From the IMG/VR virus record IMGVR_UViG_3300047287_000218, positions 1-31,329 of that record: 31,329 nt of DNA; one strand, written 5' to 3'. Position numbers and translations under genes: made by a program. Positions 8,195-16,319 of the stretch are shown one piece after another. The notes under the pieces are model-generated. The model was not told the origin of the DNA. It made no database searches and saw only the letters and a list, made by a program, of their open reading frames with translations. How positions within the stretch are numbered: the first letter of the stretch is position 1; every line of letters begins with the position of its first letter. The DNA is from a virus.

Positions 8195-10429
8195 TCATGG
8201 GATGAATGTAAATGTCGACATTTCTAGTTCGTCACCTACTTCTAACGTACCGCTTGCAAACGTAACTGTTCCGTTAGAGTTAACTGTATATTCACTTGCT
8301 CTCATCTTTAATCTGTTGTTAAAGATCATCACTGCGTCTGGATTTGCACCACCTGAACCGATTGTTCCTGCGTTTTGCTGGAAAGTATAAGTTAAAACAC
8401 TGGCATTAGTTACTGTAATAACATCACTATTAACAATTCCTAAGTGTACTTCTGTTATACTTGTAATACGTCCTTTGGCATCAACGTTAATATTTCCAAC
8501 GCTACGCTGATTTCCTGTACCATAAGTACCTGCTGTAACACCGCTGTTAGCTAGTGTCATATTAACAACTGTTGTTCCAGATCCAGTGGCATCACCGCTT
8601 AGATTAATTGTTTGGTTACCTGTTAAGTAACCAACATTACTAGCCGCTGTAACACGACCATTTATATCTACAGTTACGCTGTTATATGTACCTGCCGCAA
8701 CACCAGTGTTGGTTAATTCTAACGACAGCTTGTTTGTGTTGTCATAATAAATTGTGCTGATACCAACGTGTGTAGCATTAGTAATCATTGCACTAGCACT
8801 ATCTTGAACTGCTTCAGTCCAATCAGTAACTTGTGTGCTTGGGATAGCAATTGTTGTTGTGCTAGCCGCAGTTAATCTACCTTTGGCATCTACTGTAAAT
8901 GTGCCTACACCCGTTGCACTTCCATAGCTTCCAGCAGTTACACCTGTTGTAGATAGCGTAGAGCTTATTGTTGTATTGCCTGATCCGTCAAAAGACGCAG
9001 AACCTGTAGAATCACCTGACAAACCGATTGTTCTTGCTGTTGCCAACTTAGTTGCAGTACTTGCATTACCAGTTAATTCGCCTTCTACGTTGGCAACTAA
9101 TGTATCGGTTGTCCATGTTGTAAAGTCTATTGTTGTGCTTGGTTCTGTTGTAACACCGCTGAATAGTTTCCACTTGCCGTCGGTGGCATCGCGAACAATA
9201 CCAGTGTGTTGATATGTTCCATCGTTGAAATGTCCTACAATACCAATGTCAGCAGAATTACCGCTGTTGCCGGTAGCCAAATAAACCATTGGGTCACTTA
9301 GTGACAATGTAGTAGAGTTAACTGTAGTTGTTGTACCGTTAATAGTCAAGTTGCCGCCAACCGTTACGTTGCCGGTTGTTGTAACTGTGCCAAAAGTAAC
9401 ATCACTAGTCGTTGCCACAGCTTGGCCAATACTAAATGTAACGTTACCTGTTGCTCCGCTCACGCTCACACCTGTACCAGCTACAGCACTTAACACACCA
9501 GTGTTGGTTACTGTAATTGCCGCAGTTTCGCTACCGGAGCCTGTAATACTAATACCAGAGCCTGCTGTAGCTGTTGCAACATAATTACCAGTTGTATCTG
9601 TACCAAGTGCAACGCTGTCTGCTTGGATTGTTGCTGTGATTGTTGCGTTAGCACTACCATCGAATGACACACTACCTGCAACATCGCCAGACAATGCAAT
9701 TGTTCTTGCAGTTTGTAATGCCGTTGCTGTACTCGCGTTACCAGTTAACGCACCAATAAAACTTGTACTTGTTACTGATGTTAATCCGCCTAGTGTAGTT
9801 GAACTTGCGCCAAGAGCAATACTGGTTGTACCAACCGAAACTGCGCTATTGGCCAGTTTAGAATTGGCGATAGCCGCACTAGAGCTAATATCTGCGTTAA
9901 CAATACTGCTAGTTAAATTTAATTTACCATAAGCGATAGCCGCAGAACTATTAATATCAGCGTTAACAATCGTGTCGTTGGCAATCATTGTACTAGTAAC
10001 TGTGCCGCTATCTCCGGTTGTTACTACTGTACCTGTAGTTGCTGGTAATGTAATTGTAACTGCTGTGCCTGTAGCACTTGGAATTAGCAATACGCTACCG
10101 CTAGTACTACCTGGTAATGTTACTGAGCTAATGCCTGTTAAAGCTAAGTTTCCGCTTTGTCTATCCAAAGATACACTGGTTGTACCAATGTAATGAGTAT
10201 TATCTGTAAAAGCAATTGTTTTTCTAACGAATCCAGGAGTAAAGAATAAGTCGGTGCCGTCAAATTCCATTGCACCTTGATATGGTGTAGTTAATGTATC
10301 GCCATCTGCGAATAGCAAAGGTGCCGCGGTAGTTGTACCTGCGGGTAATGTAATCGTTCCAGTGAACGTTGCGCTACTTGGGGTGATAACGCCAGTTAAT
10401 AAACTTGCTTTTACTCTTGTTAGACTCAT
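8195..10429 (-). CDS. Tail-fibre protein (744 aa)
   Basis: A 744-residue fibre paralogue of the S74 fibre gene downstream of it. It shares the HYIGTTSVSLDR / LALTGISSVTLPGSTSG block (about residues 80-115) and the SSTTLGGLTSVTSTSF-IGALTGNAS unit. Its C-terminus differs: there is no S74 domain. Instead it ends with a segment of the form NPDAVMIFNNRLKMRASEYTVN followed by FASGTLEVGDELEM, a small beta domain that I associate with cyanophage-type fibres. The ribosome-binding site AGGATCC lies just upstream of the ATG, with a late-promoter-like octamer 21 bases further out. It likely forms part of the distal fibre or a separate short fibre. Confidence 0.88.
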   Translation of the reverse strand: MSLTRVKASLLTGVITPSSATFTGTITLPAGTTTAAPLLFADGDTLTTPYQGAMEFDGTDLFFTPGFVRKTIAFTDNTHYIGTTSVSLDRQSGNLALTGISSVTLPGSTSGSVLLIPSATGTAVTITLPATTGTVVTTGDSGTVTSTMIANDTIVNADINSSAAIAYGKLNLTSSIVNADISSSAAIANSKLANSAVSVGTTSIALGASSTTLGGLTSVTSTSFIGALTGNASTATALQTARTIALSGDVAGSVSFDGSANATITATIQADSVALGTDTTGNYVATATAGSGISITGSGSETAAITVTNTGVLSAVAGTGVSVSGATGNVTFSIGQAVATTSDVTFGTVTTTGNVTVGGNLTINGTTTTVNSTTLSLSDPMVYLATGNSGNSADIGIVGHFNDGTYQHTGIVRDATDGKWKLFSGVTTEPSTTIDFTTWTTDTLVANVEGELTGNASTATKLATARTIGLSGDSTGSASFDGSGNTTISSTLSTTGVTAGSYGSATGVGTFTVDAKGRLTAASTTTIAIPSTQVTDWTEAVQDSASAMITNATHVGISTIYYDNTNKLSLELTNTGVAAGTYNSVTVDINGRVTAASNVGYLTGNQTINLSGDATGSGTTVVNMTLANSGVTAGTYGTGNQRSVGNINVDAKGRITSITEVHLGIVNSDVITVTNASVLTYTFQQNAGTIGSGGANPDAVMIFNNRLKMRASEYTVNSNGTVTFASGTLEVGDELEMSTFTFIP

Positions 10430-10449
10430 GTTAGGATCCTATATCCAAA

Positions 10450-10457
10450 TATTTATC
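10450..10457 (-). promoter_or_regulatory. Late-promoter-like octamer GATAAATA
   Basis: On the minus strand GATAAATA has one mismatch to the T4 late consensus and lies 21 bases before the fibre ATG at 10429. The following bases (ATAAATATTTGGATATA) match the element at 2524-2531 at 16 of 17 positions. The same octamer precedes the tape-measure gene. Confidence 0.5.
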
Positions 10458-10478
10458 AAATACTTTACTGAAGTATTT
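10458..10478 (-). terminator. Possible weak terminator hairpin
   Basis: An 8-bp perfect inverted repeat AAATACTT / AAGTATTT with a five-base loop lies just after the stop of the 10490 gene. It is AT-only in the lower stem and lacks a real U tract, so termination would be inefficient. It abuts the promoter-like octamer. Confidence 0.35.
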
Positions 10479-10489
10479 TGAATCGAAAA

Positions 10490-11746
10490 TCATGCTACTG
10501 TTCCGCCGCTGAGATTCCATGCACCGTCGGTAAAAATGCCTGTTATAACAGTAGGTAGCGCGGCTGAGAAAGGAAAGTAAACTACATTATTGTTTATTGT
10601 TCCGGCCCCGTCATTTAGCAATCTAGCGTGTGCTATAGTGATGTAAACTGCGCTAGATTGGCCTAGGCTAGGAACCAAGTATATAATTTGGCCTTCCACC
10701 CCGTCTCCTAGCGTATATGCATAAGATCCTGTCCAACTTAGTTTATGAACTTGTTTGTTTAAGTCCAGTGGAGTATCTATACCGATACCATCGTTATTTT
10801 CTGCTACAGTGCTAGATGCTACAGTTGAAGTCGTAGCATCGATAGCACTGCTGGTTATTAATGTTAATTCTAACCAATCGCCTGCAGGAATAGTTTCAGT
10901 TAATGTTAATGTATAATCTAGTACAGAGTAAGCATTAGAGTGCTGATATACCCCGTCCCATACTAATTTACATAAGTCGCCTGTTTGCAACGAATAACCA
11001 ATGTTGAATACTGATGTGGCGCTAGTTGCTAGTAAAGAAATCTTCTTAACGTTTAATGTTGGGCTGTATGTTATGATTTCAATCAAGGAGCCGTTAGGTG
11101 GTGCTTCTGACAGAATAAGCTGGCTTTTCTTATCAATAGAAATAACTTCTACTAGTACATCTGACGGAATCGCTTCAGAAAAAGAAACAGTATCATCTGT
11201 TAATGTATACGATGTTGTATCCTCTTGGAAAATACCTGACAAGTATACTTCTATATAAGATGCATCAACAGGTGTTACACTTAACACAAAATCTGTTTGA
11301 ATACCGTTGCCTGTAAAAGAGTCTTTTACCCCTGTACCCGAACCTGCAATGAACGAATCTTTCTTTTGATATACCCCATCTACATACACATCTATATAGT
11401 CTGAACTCTTAGGAGCCACTTGTAAGATATAAGTTAAAGTACTGCCGTCTGATATTTCAGCTTGTCTATTAATTGTATATGCCGCTGTACCTGCACTGAT
11501 AACACCGGTTTGGCTTACTGTGATGGATGTTCCGTCTACTTTAACTCCGCCGAGTACGCTAGTAGTAGCTACTGGTAGACTGTATCCTGCGCTAACATCG
11601 ACGATAGTATCGTTGCCTGCATAAGAACGTTTTAGGTATAATTTGCCGTCGTAGGTGTTTATTGCAAGTTCACCTAGGTCTAAGTCCTGGACGGTTGGGA
11701 CGCGGCCCGGTACGGCTGAGCGTTTCAGCTTAATATTTGAAGCCAT
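10490..11746 (-). CDS. Tail-fibre protein with conserved N-terminal domain
   Basis: A 418-residue protein. The N-terminal 55 residues (IKLKRSAVPGRVPT, then LDLGELAINTYDGKLYLKR) match a conserved fibre N-terminal domain common in T4-like cyanophages and relatives. Two similar beta modules follow: DYIDVYVDGVYQKKDSF (about residue 115) and SYIEVYLSGIFQEDTTSY (about residue 160). The second is followed by SFSEAIPSDVLVEVI, and a related unit occurs near residue 260 (LVWDGVYQHSNAYSV). The C-terminus is a Gly/Val-rich beta segment. A ribosome-binding site (AAGGA) precedes the ATG, and a strong terminator separates it from the preceding fibre gene. It is a likely virion fibre, with no enzymatic motif. 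Confidence 0.88.
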   Translation of the reverse strand: MASNIKLKRSAVPGRVPTVQDLDLGELAINTYDGKLYLKRSYAGNDTIVDVSAGYSLPVATTSVLGGVKVDGTSITVSQTGVISAGTAAYTINRQAEISDGSTLTYILQVAPKSSDYIDVYVDGVYQKKDSFIAGSGTGVKDSFTGNGIQTDFVLSVTPVDASYIEVYLSGIFQEDTTSYTLTDDTVSFSEAIPSDVLVEVISIDKKSQLILSEAPPNGSLIEIITYSPTLNVKKISLLATSATSVFNIGYSLQTGDLCKLVWDGVYQHSNAYSVLDYTLTLTETIPAGDWLELTLITSSAIDATTSTVASSTVAENNDGIGIDTPLDLNKQVHKLSWTGSYAYTLGDGVEGQIIYLVPSLGQSSAVYITIAHARLLNDGAGTINNNVVYFPFSAALPTVITGIFTDGAWNLSGGTVA

Positions 11747-11770
11747 GTGGCAGTAATCCTTTTTCTATAT

Positions 11771-11807
11771 AGAAAAGCAAAACAGGATAGTATGTAACTA
11801 TCCTGTT
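11771..11807 (-). terminator. Rho-independent terminator
   Basis: A perfect 10-bp inverted repeat AACAGGATAG / CTATCCTGTT (11781-11807, seven-base loop) is followed on the minus strand by TTGCTTTTCT. It lies just after the stop of the 912-residue fibre gene at 11833. Confidence 0.8.
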
Positions 11808-11832
11808 TATGGTATATAACATACTCTGTTAT

Positions 11833-14571
11833 TTAGTATGTTCCGCCGTCGATTTCATTGCTGAAATACGGAGCACCGCTAGCATCTTGACGCAAGAAGC
11901 TACCTGCTACTGTAGCTACCGCAGTTACTTGCAATGCGCCAGTACCGTTTCCGTAGATTACACCGTTGCTAGTGAATGTAGTAGCACCAGTACCGCCTTG
12001 TGGGACTGCAACTGTTGTAAAGCCTGTTCCTAAAGCACCGCTAGTTAATGTACCAACTGTAACAATAGTGTTTTGACCAGCGTATGTACTTGCAATATCA
12101 ATGCTATCTGCGTTAACAGTAATACGGTTTGATGTACCAACAATATCTAGCACACCGCTTGTATATGTTAAACCAGCACCAGCTACTGTAGTTGCAAGAG
12201 CAACGTCATTAGCATTAACTGTGATACCTAGGCCTGCGCCTACGTCAATTTGGTTACCTGTTTTAGTTAAACCAGCGCCTGCAATTAACTGACCTGCACC
12301 GCTGAACTGTGCAAATGTTAGAGCTGTTGTACCTAATGTAACAGTACCATCGTTAGTTAGAACCCAACCGGAATCTGCGTTTGTTGTACCTTCTTCAACG
12401 AAAGTAAACATACCTGGGTTAACTTCGTTGCTTCCGTTACCTGCATCTGCGCTGTTATTAGCATCTAAAGCACGAGTCCAAGATCCACCGCTTACAACAA
12501 CGTAAATACCGTTTTGGCTACCTGTTGTTTGATCTTTAACAAGAACACGGTCGCCTGCCGCTAGTGCAACACCGTCGATTGTTTGAGTGTTGCTTAGTGT
12601 AATGTTAGCTGTTGTGGCGGCCCTTACGCTTTGCTTAACGTCTAAACCGTTACGGCTAGCATCAACGTATGCTTTTGTTGCCGCATCTTGTGGGTTAACC
12701 GGATCAGCCAAGCCAGTAATGTAGTTACTGCTCATTACAATGTTAGAGCTTACTGTTGTAACACCTGTTACTGCTAATGTGCCGCTTAATGTTGTGTTAC
12801 CAGTTACGCCCAATGTACCTGCAACGGTAGTATTACCACTAGCCGCAACTACTGTAAACTTGTTTGTGTTAACTGCAAAGTCGCCTGCTACACCTGCTGT
12901 ACCAGCAATAACGGTATTACCACTGCTGGCCGCTACTGTAAACTTGTTTGTGTTGATAGCAACATCGCCTGCAACGCCCAATGTGCCTGCAATAGATGTA
13001 TTGCCACTGGCCGCTGTAACTGTAAATTTGTTTGTGTTTACAGACAAGTCGCCGGTAATACCAACTGTTCCGCCAAATGTAGCGTTACCAGTATGACTGC
13101 TTGTACCAGTTACACTGAATGTGCCAGCAACCGCAGTATTACCGCTACTAGCCGCTACTGTAAACTTGTTTGTGTTTACGCTGAAATCGCCTACAACGTT
13201 AGCTGTACTGCTCAATGTTGTAGCACCAGTTACACCTAAGGTGCCGCCAATCGATACGTTACCAGTTAGAGTAGAAGCACCAGTTACTGCTACTGTGCCA
13301 GAAATAGTTGTATTACCGCTAGCACTGTCAACCAAGAACTTAGTTGTAGTACCGTCTGTGATACGGAAGTATTCTGTGGCCGCTGTAGTTGAACCGTTTA
13401 ATGTTACGTTTGCCGCAAATGTTGCGTCGCCGGTATAACTGCTTGTGCCCGTTACTGCTAATGTACCGCTTAGAGTTGTGTTACCAGTTACTGCTAGAGT
13501 AGAACTTAGTGTCGTTGCGCCTGTTACTGCTAATGTACCAGCAACTGCTGTGTTACCGCTAGTAGCGGCAACTGTAAATTTGTTTGTGTTAACCGCAAAG
13601 TCACCTGTTACACTAGCTGTTCCGCTTAGTGTTGCGTTACCAGTTACAGCGATAGTACCAGCAATAGTTGTATTACCAGATGCTGTATCTACTTGGAATT
13701 TTGTAACGCCTGTGGCATTGTTCAATGTTAAGTATTCTTGGCCAGCAGTATCGCTACCACTTAATGTTAAGCCGTTATTGAATGTAACGCTACCAATAGC
13801 TGTTTCTGTACCAGTTAGTACTAAGTTACCGCCAACATACAAGTTACCTGCAATGCCTGCGCCGCCTGCAACAACAAGGGCTCCAGTAGTTGTACTAGAA
13901 CTTGCTGTAGTTTGCAATAGGCTTAATTTTGTTGTGTTTAACTGTGCTACTTCAACTGCTGTAGTGTTATTACTTGCATAGAAGTGAATGATGTCATCGC
14001 TAGCACCTGGGCTACTTTCAGCAATAATATAAGTTAAGCCGTCAACACTACGTACACCGCCCAAGCTACTCCAGTTAGTACCGCTATAACCTTCAAATTG
14101 GCTAATAGTTGTGTTATAACGAATAGCGCCTGCTACTGACGGGCCTTGCTGTGCTGTTGTACCAGAAGGAATTACTAATCCGTTAGTTCCGCTGATTGTT
14201 ACATATCCTGAGCCGTTTGGTGTTAATGTAATACCGCCGTTAGTGTTTGTTGCACTGATAGTGTTACTACTACCAGTAGTTGTAATGTTACCAACGTTAA
14301 TAACATCAATCTTGTTATTGGAATCGGTAATAATAGCACTATCAGCTGTTAATGTACCATGTACATGGTCCATCATATCAGTGAAATACTTACCGCCGAT
14401 TACATAATGGTTAGCGGCGTTGCCTGAAGATTCAGTTCCAAAACCAATATAAAGCCTATCACCACCGTTGGCTTGCGTACCCGCTAGTGCCGAGTAGGCT
14501 AGTTCGCCTGCCAACAAACTTGCTGGATTGCCATTGGTAGACGAACGTTTAATTCTAATTGTTGATGCCAT
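11833..14571 (-). CDS. Tail-fibre protein with 28-residue repeats (912 aa)
   Basis: A 912-residue fibre. The N-terminus (MASTIRIKRSS, then LLAGELAYSALAG and GDRLYIGFG) is a variant of the fibre N-terminal domain in the next gene. The middle (about residues 270-640) is an array of units of the form GDFAVNTNKFTVAASSGNT plus VAGTLAVTG. Near residue 660 comes DAATKAYVDASRNGLDVK, then GDRVLVKDQ and NGIYVV, the same module as at the start of the left-edge fibre gene. The C-terminus ends with VAVPQGGTGATTF, GNGTGALQVTAVA and SNEIDGGTY. The start has a good ribosome-binding site (GGAG) and follows the previous stop by 14 bases. Confidence 0.9.
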   Translation of the reverse strand: MASTIRIKRSSTNGNPASLLAGELAYSALAGTQANGGDRLYIGFGTESSGNAANHYVIGGKYFTDMMDHVHGTLTADSAIITDSNNKIDVINVGNITTTGSSNTISATNTNGGITLTPNGSGYVTISGTNGLVIPSGTTAQQGPSVAGAIRYNTTISQFEGYSGTNWSSLGGVRSVDGLTYIIAESSPGASDDIIHFYASNNTTAVEVAQLNTTKLSLLQTTASSSTTTGALVVAGGAGIAGNLYVGGNLVLTGTETAIGSVTFNNGLTLSGSDTAGQEYLTLNNATGVTKFQVDTASGNTTIAGTIAVTGNATLSGTASVTGDFAVNTNKFTVAATSGNTAVAGTLAVTGATTLSSTLAVTGNTTLSGTLAVTGTSSYTGDATFAANVTLNGSTTAATEYFRITDGTTTKFLVDSASGNTTISGTVAVTGASTLTGNVSIGGTLGVTGATTLSSTANVVGDFSVNTNKFTVAASSGNTAVAGTFSVTGTSSHTGNATFGGTVGITGDLSVNTNKFTVTAASGNTSIAGTLGVAGDVAINTNKFTVAASSGNTVIAGTAGVAGDFAVNTNKFTVVAASGNTTVAGTLGVTGNTTLSGTLAVTGVTTVSSNIVMSSNYITGLADPVNPQDAATKAYVDASRNGLDVKQSVRAATTANITLSNTQTIDGVALAAGDRVLVKDQTTGSQNGIYVVVSGGSWTRALDANNSADAGNGSNEVNPGMFTFVEEGTTNADSGWVLTNDGTVTLGTTALTFAQFSGAGQLIAGAGLTKTGNQIDVGAGLGITVNANDVALATTVAGAGLTYTSGVLDIVGTSNRITVNADSIDIASTYAGQNTIVTVGTLTSGALGTGFTTVAVPQGGTGATTFTSNGVIYGNGTGALQVTAVATVAGSFLRQDASGAPYFSNEIDGGTY
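12851..13102 (-). repeat. Tandem 84-bp repeats in fibre gene
   Basis: The string ACTGTAAACTTGTTTGTGTT recurs at 12851, 12935 and, with one change, 13019, an exact 84-base (28-codon) period. Further copies sit near 13157 and 13568 at irregular spacing. The encoded unit centres on VNTNKFTV. In-frame repeat expansion is the simplest explanation. Confidence 0.85.
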
Positions 14572-14585
14572 TTATAATTTCTCCA

Positions 14586-15005
14586 TTAAAATTCGCCTGC
14601 ATCCATGACTTGTTGATACAGGTAATTTGAAACTAACCACTTGTCAATATCTGCCGCGTATATTAATACGTCACCCGATCTTAAACCATCTCCTGGTGTA
14701 GGATCTTGCACGTTAGATAATTGTTGTAACTTTAAATTAGCAACATAGCTGTTAACTTGTGCTATTGCAGAGTCTAAATCGTCTTTGATAGGGATCTGCT
14801 TGACTACTAATTGCCCTGAATCATTTAGGGCCGACATTTTAATGTGTCTATCAGTAGTATTGTACCAAACTCTTCCAGATACTGTGAGTGATGGGTCTGT
14901 GCTTACACGCTCAACATTTAAATTTTGAACCATTGTACTTTGAAAGTTCAAGGTGTCGTTAGATGTTGATAGTGCATTGTCTTGATGGTTGAGATTAATG
15001 GCCAT
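14586..15005 (-). CDS. Small fibre-associated structural protein
   Basis: A 139-residue protein and first gene of the fibre cluster. The N-terminus (MAINLNHQDNALSTSN) is followed by SGRVWYNTTDRHIKM and, near the C-terminus, LQQLSNVQDPTPGDGLRSGD then VLIYAADIDKWL. The 'LS-V-P-GD-L-Y---KW' pattern is one seen in phage fibre and neck proteins. A perfect late promoter lies 26 bases upstream of the start and a terminator separates it from gp23, so it probably opens a late fibre transcription unit. It has no membrane or enzymatic signature. It could link the fibres to the virion or be a short fibre itself. Confidence 0.75.
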   Translation of the reverse strand: MAINLNHQDNALSTSNDTLNFQSTMVQNLNVERVSTDPSLTVSGRVWYNTTDRHIKMSALNDSGQLVVKQIPIKDDLDSAIAQVNSYVANLKLQQLSNVQDPTPGDGLRSGDVLIYAADIDKWLVSNYLYQQVMDAGEF

Positions 15006-15030
15006 GTTTATTCAGTTACTAATATTGTTA

Positions 15031-15038
15031 TATTTATA
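15031..15038 (-). promoter_or_regulatory. T4-type late promoter TATAAATA
   Basis: A perfect match to the T4 late promoter octamer on the minus strand, embedded in GGTATAAATATAAC. It lies between the gp23 terminator and the ATG at 15005, where a late promoter for the fibre unit would be expected. Confidence 0.8.
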
Positions 15039-15081
15039 CCAAAAATGTTTTTTATTTTTGATACTTCCTGATTTAGTCAAC

Positions 15082-15107
15082 AAAAAAGCGCCTTGCGGCG
15101 CTTTTTT
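15082..15107 (-). terminator. Strong terminator after gp23
   Basis: AAAAAAGCGCC-TTGC-GGCGCTTTTTT forms a perfect 11-bp stem with a four-base loop and U tracts on either strand. It sits 25 bases past the major capsid stop. Confidence 0.95.
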
Positions 15108-15132
15108 GAACTTTGCTAAAGCAATCCTTGGA

Positions 15133-16302
15133 TTACTGGAAGCTGATGTTAGCCATTGCAATTTTTGCAACGTAGTCAGCGGCGTTACCAAGAGAGCTTG
15201 CAGTGTTTGTAAGCTCAACATAGCCATAACGTGTCATGAACGAAACAACTGGTTCGAATGTTGTTGGGTCAAGAACAACACCAGAGCTCATCAATGGGAT
15301 GTATGGGCAGTAGAAAGCGGCCGCATCCATCTCGTTAGGACCTTTGTAACCAACTAGAACTGGGCTAGTTTCGTTAGCATAGCTGTTTACGTATACACGC
15401 ATAGAGCTGTTTAGTGTACCAACGAACTTAGTGTTTGTTGGAGCTTCGAATGTACCTTCAGTTGTACGTGCGAATGCAGATGTTGTAGCACTTTGTAGTA
15501 CTGTCAATGCTGTTGGGCTAACAACAACATAGTTACCTGCGCCACGACGTGTACGCTGAGCGATCAAGTTAGCGGCGTTGTTGATAAGAATAGCAAGAAC
15601 GGCATGACGATCACCAACGTATGTAGGTGTACCAGTGAAAGCACCAGTGTTGTTCATGTCGAATGTGCTAACTGCTGTACCAGCTAGGCTCAATAAAGAA
15701 CCGATAACTTCTTGGTCGATTTCAGCAGTGATTTCTTGTGCAAGAGCGGCCATGATTTCAGCCTCAACGTCCAAACCGTGCATGGCTTGTGCGTCTTGAG
15801 CGGCTTCAAATGTCCAACGTGCAGACAACTTACGTGTCTTAGCTTCAACAGTTTGCTTCAATACTTGAATGCTTAACTTGTTACCAGCTTCGGCTTCTAG
15901 TGCGCTTGTTGCGGCGGCTTTACCTGTGCTTGCGCCAGAGTAAGCTTCAGCAATCTTGAATGGGCTTAGTGCTTCTTCACCAGCAGTTGCGCCGTTAGCT
16001 GTTTGAGCATAACGTACACGCAATGTGTGGATTTGACCAACTGGGCCAGTCATTGGCTGAACACCAACGATTTCGTTAGCGATAACAGTTGGCATAACAC
16101 GACGGATAACTGGCAGAATTACTTTGTTTAAAACTGCAACGTTACCGCTTGATGTAGCACCAGCTGAAACAGATTCGCTCAAATACTTACGTGTATTTTC
16201 TAATGTTGTTTCCATTACGGCCTTCTTGTTGCCGTCGAGTCCTTCTAGCAGAGCTTCTTTAGTAGCTGACCAGTTTTGTGACTCAAAAAGTTGACTTGAC
16301 AT
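15133..16302 (-). CDS. 23: Major capsid protein gp23
   Basis: The main shell subunit. The 389-residue sequence carries the diagnostic T4-family stretch LPVIRRVMP (63-71), ANEIVGVQPMTGPVGQ (75-90) and LRVRYAQTANG. Later come AQEITAEIDQEVIG and FVGTLNSSMRVYVN, typical of the capsid fold. It is far shorter than T4 gp23 (521 residues), so much of the insertion domain and part of the propeptide are missing. A gp21-type cleavage site (L-x-E) at L41-S-E43 would fit the T4 spacing to the RRxxP motif; E20 (LLE) is a second option. A strong ribosome-binding site (AAGGAGA) precedes the ATG. It is the last gene of the 20-21-22-23 head block and is followed by a strong terminator. Confidence 0.96.
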   Translation of the reverse strand: MSSQLFESQNWSATKEALLEGLDGNKKAVMETTLENTRKYLSESVSAGATSSGNVAVLNKVILPVIRRVMPTVIANEIVGVQPMTGPVGQIHTLRVRYAQTANGATAGEEALSPFKIAEAYSGASTGKAAATSALEAEAGNKLSIQVLKQTVEAKTRKLSARWTFEAAQDAQAMHGLDVEAEIMAALAQEITAEIDQEVIGSLLSLAGTAVSTFDMNNTGAFTGTPTYVGDRHAVLAILINNAANLIAQRTRRGAGNYVVVSPTALTVLQSATTSAFARTTEGTFEAPTNTKFVGTLNSSMRVYVNSYANETSPVLVGYKGPNEMDAAAFYCPYIPLMSSGVVLDPTTFEPVVSFMTRYGYVELTNTASSLGNAADYVAKIAMANISFQ

Positions 16303-16319
16303 TTAATGTCTCCTTACTT

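Noticed and set aside
12740-13720. CRISPR-like array
   Set aside because: The repeats are in-frame coding units of a fibre protein, contiguous, variable and without spacers.
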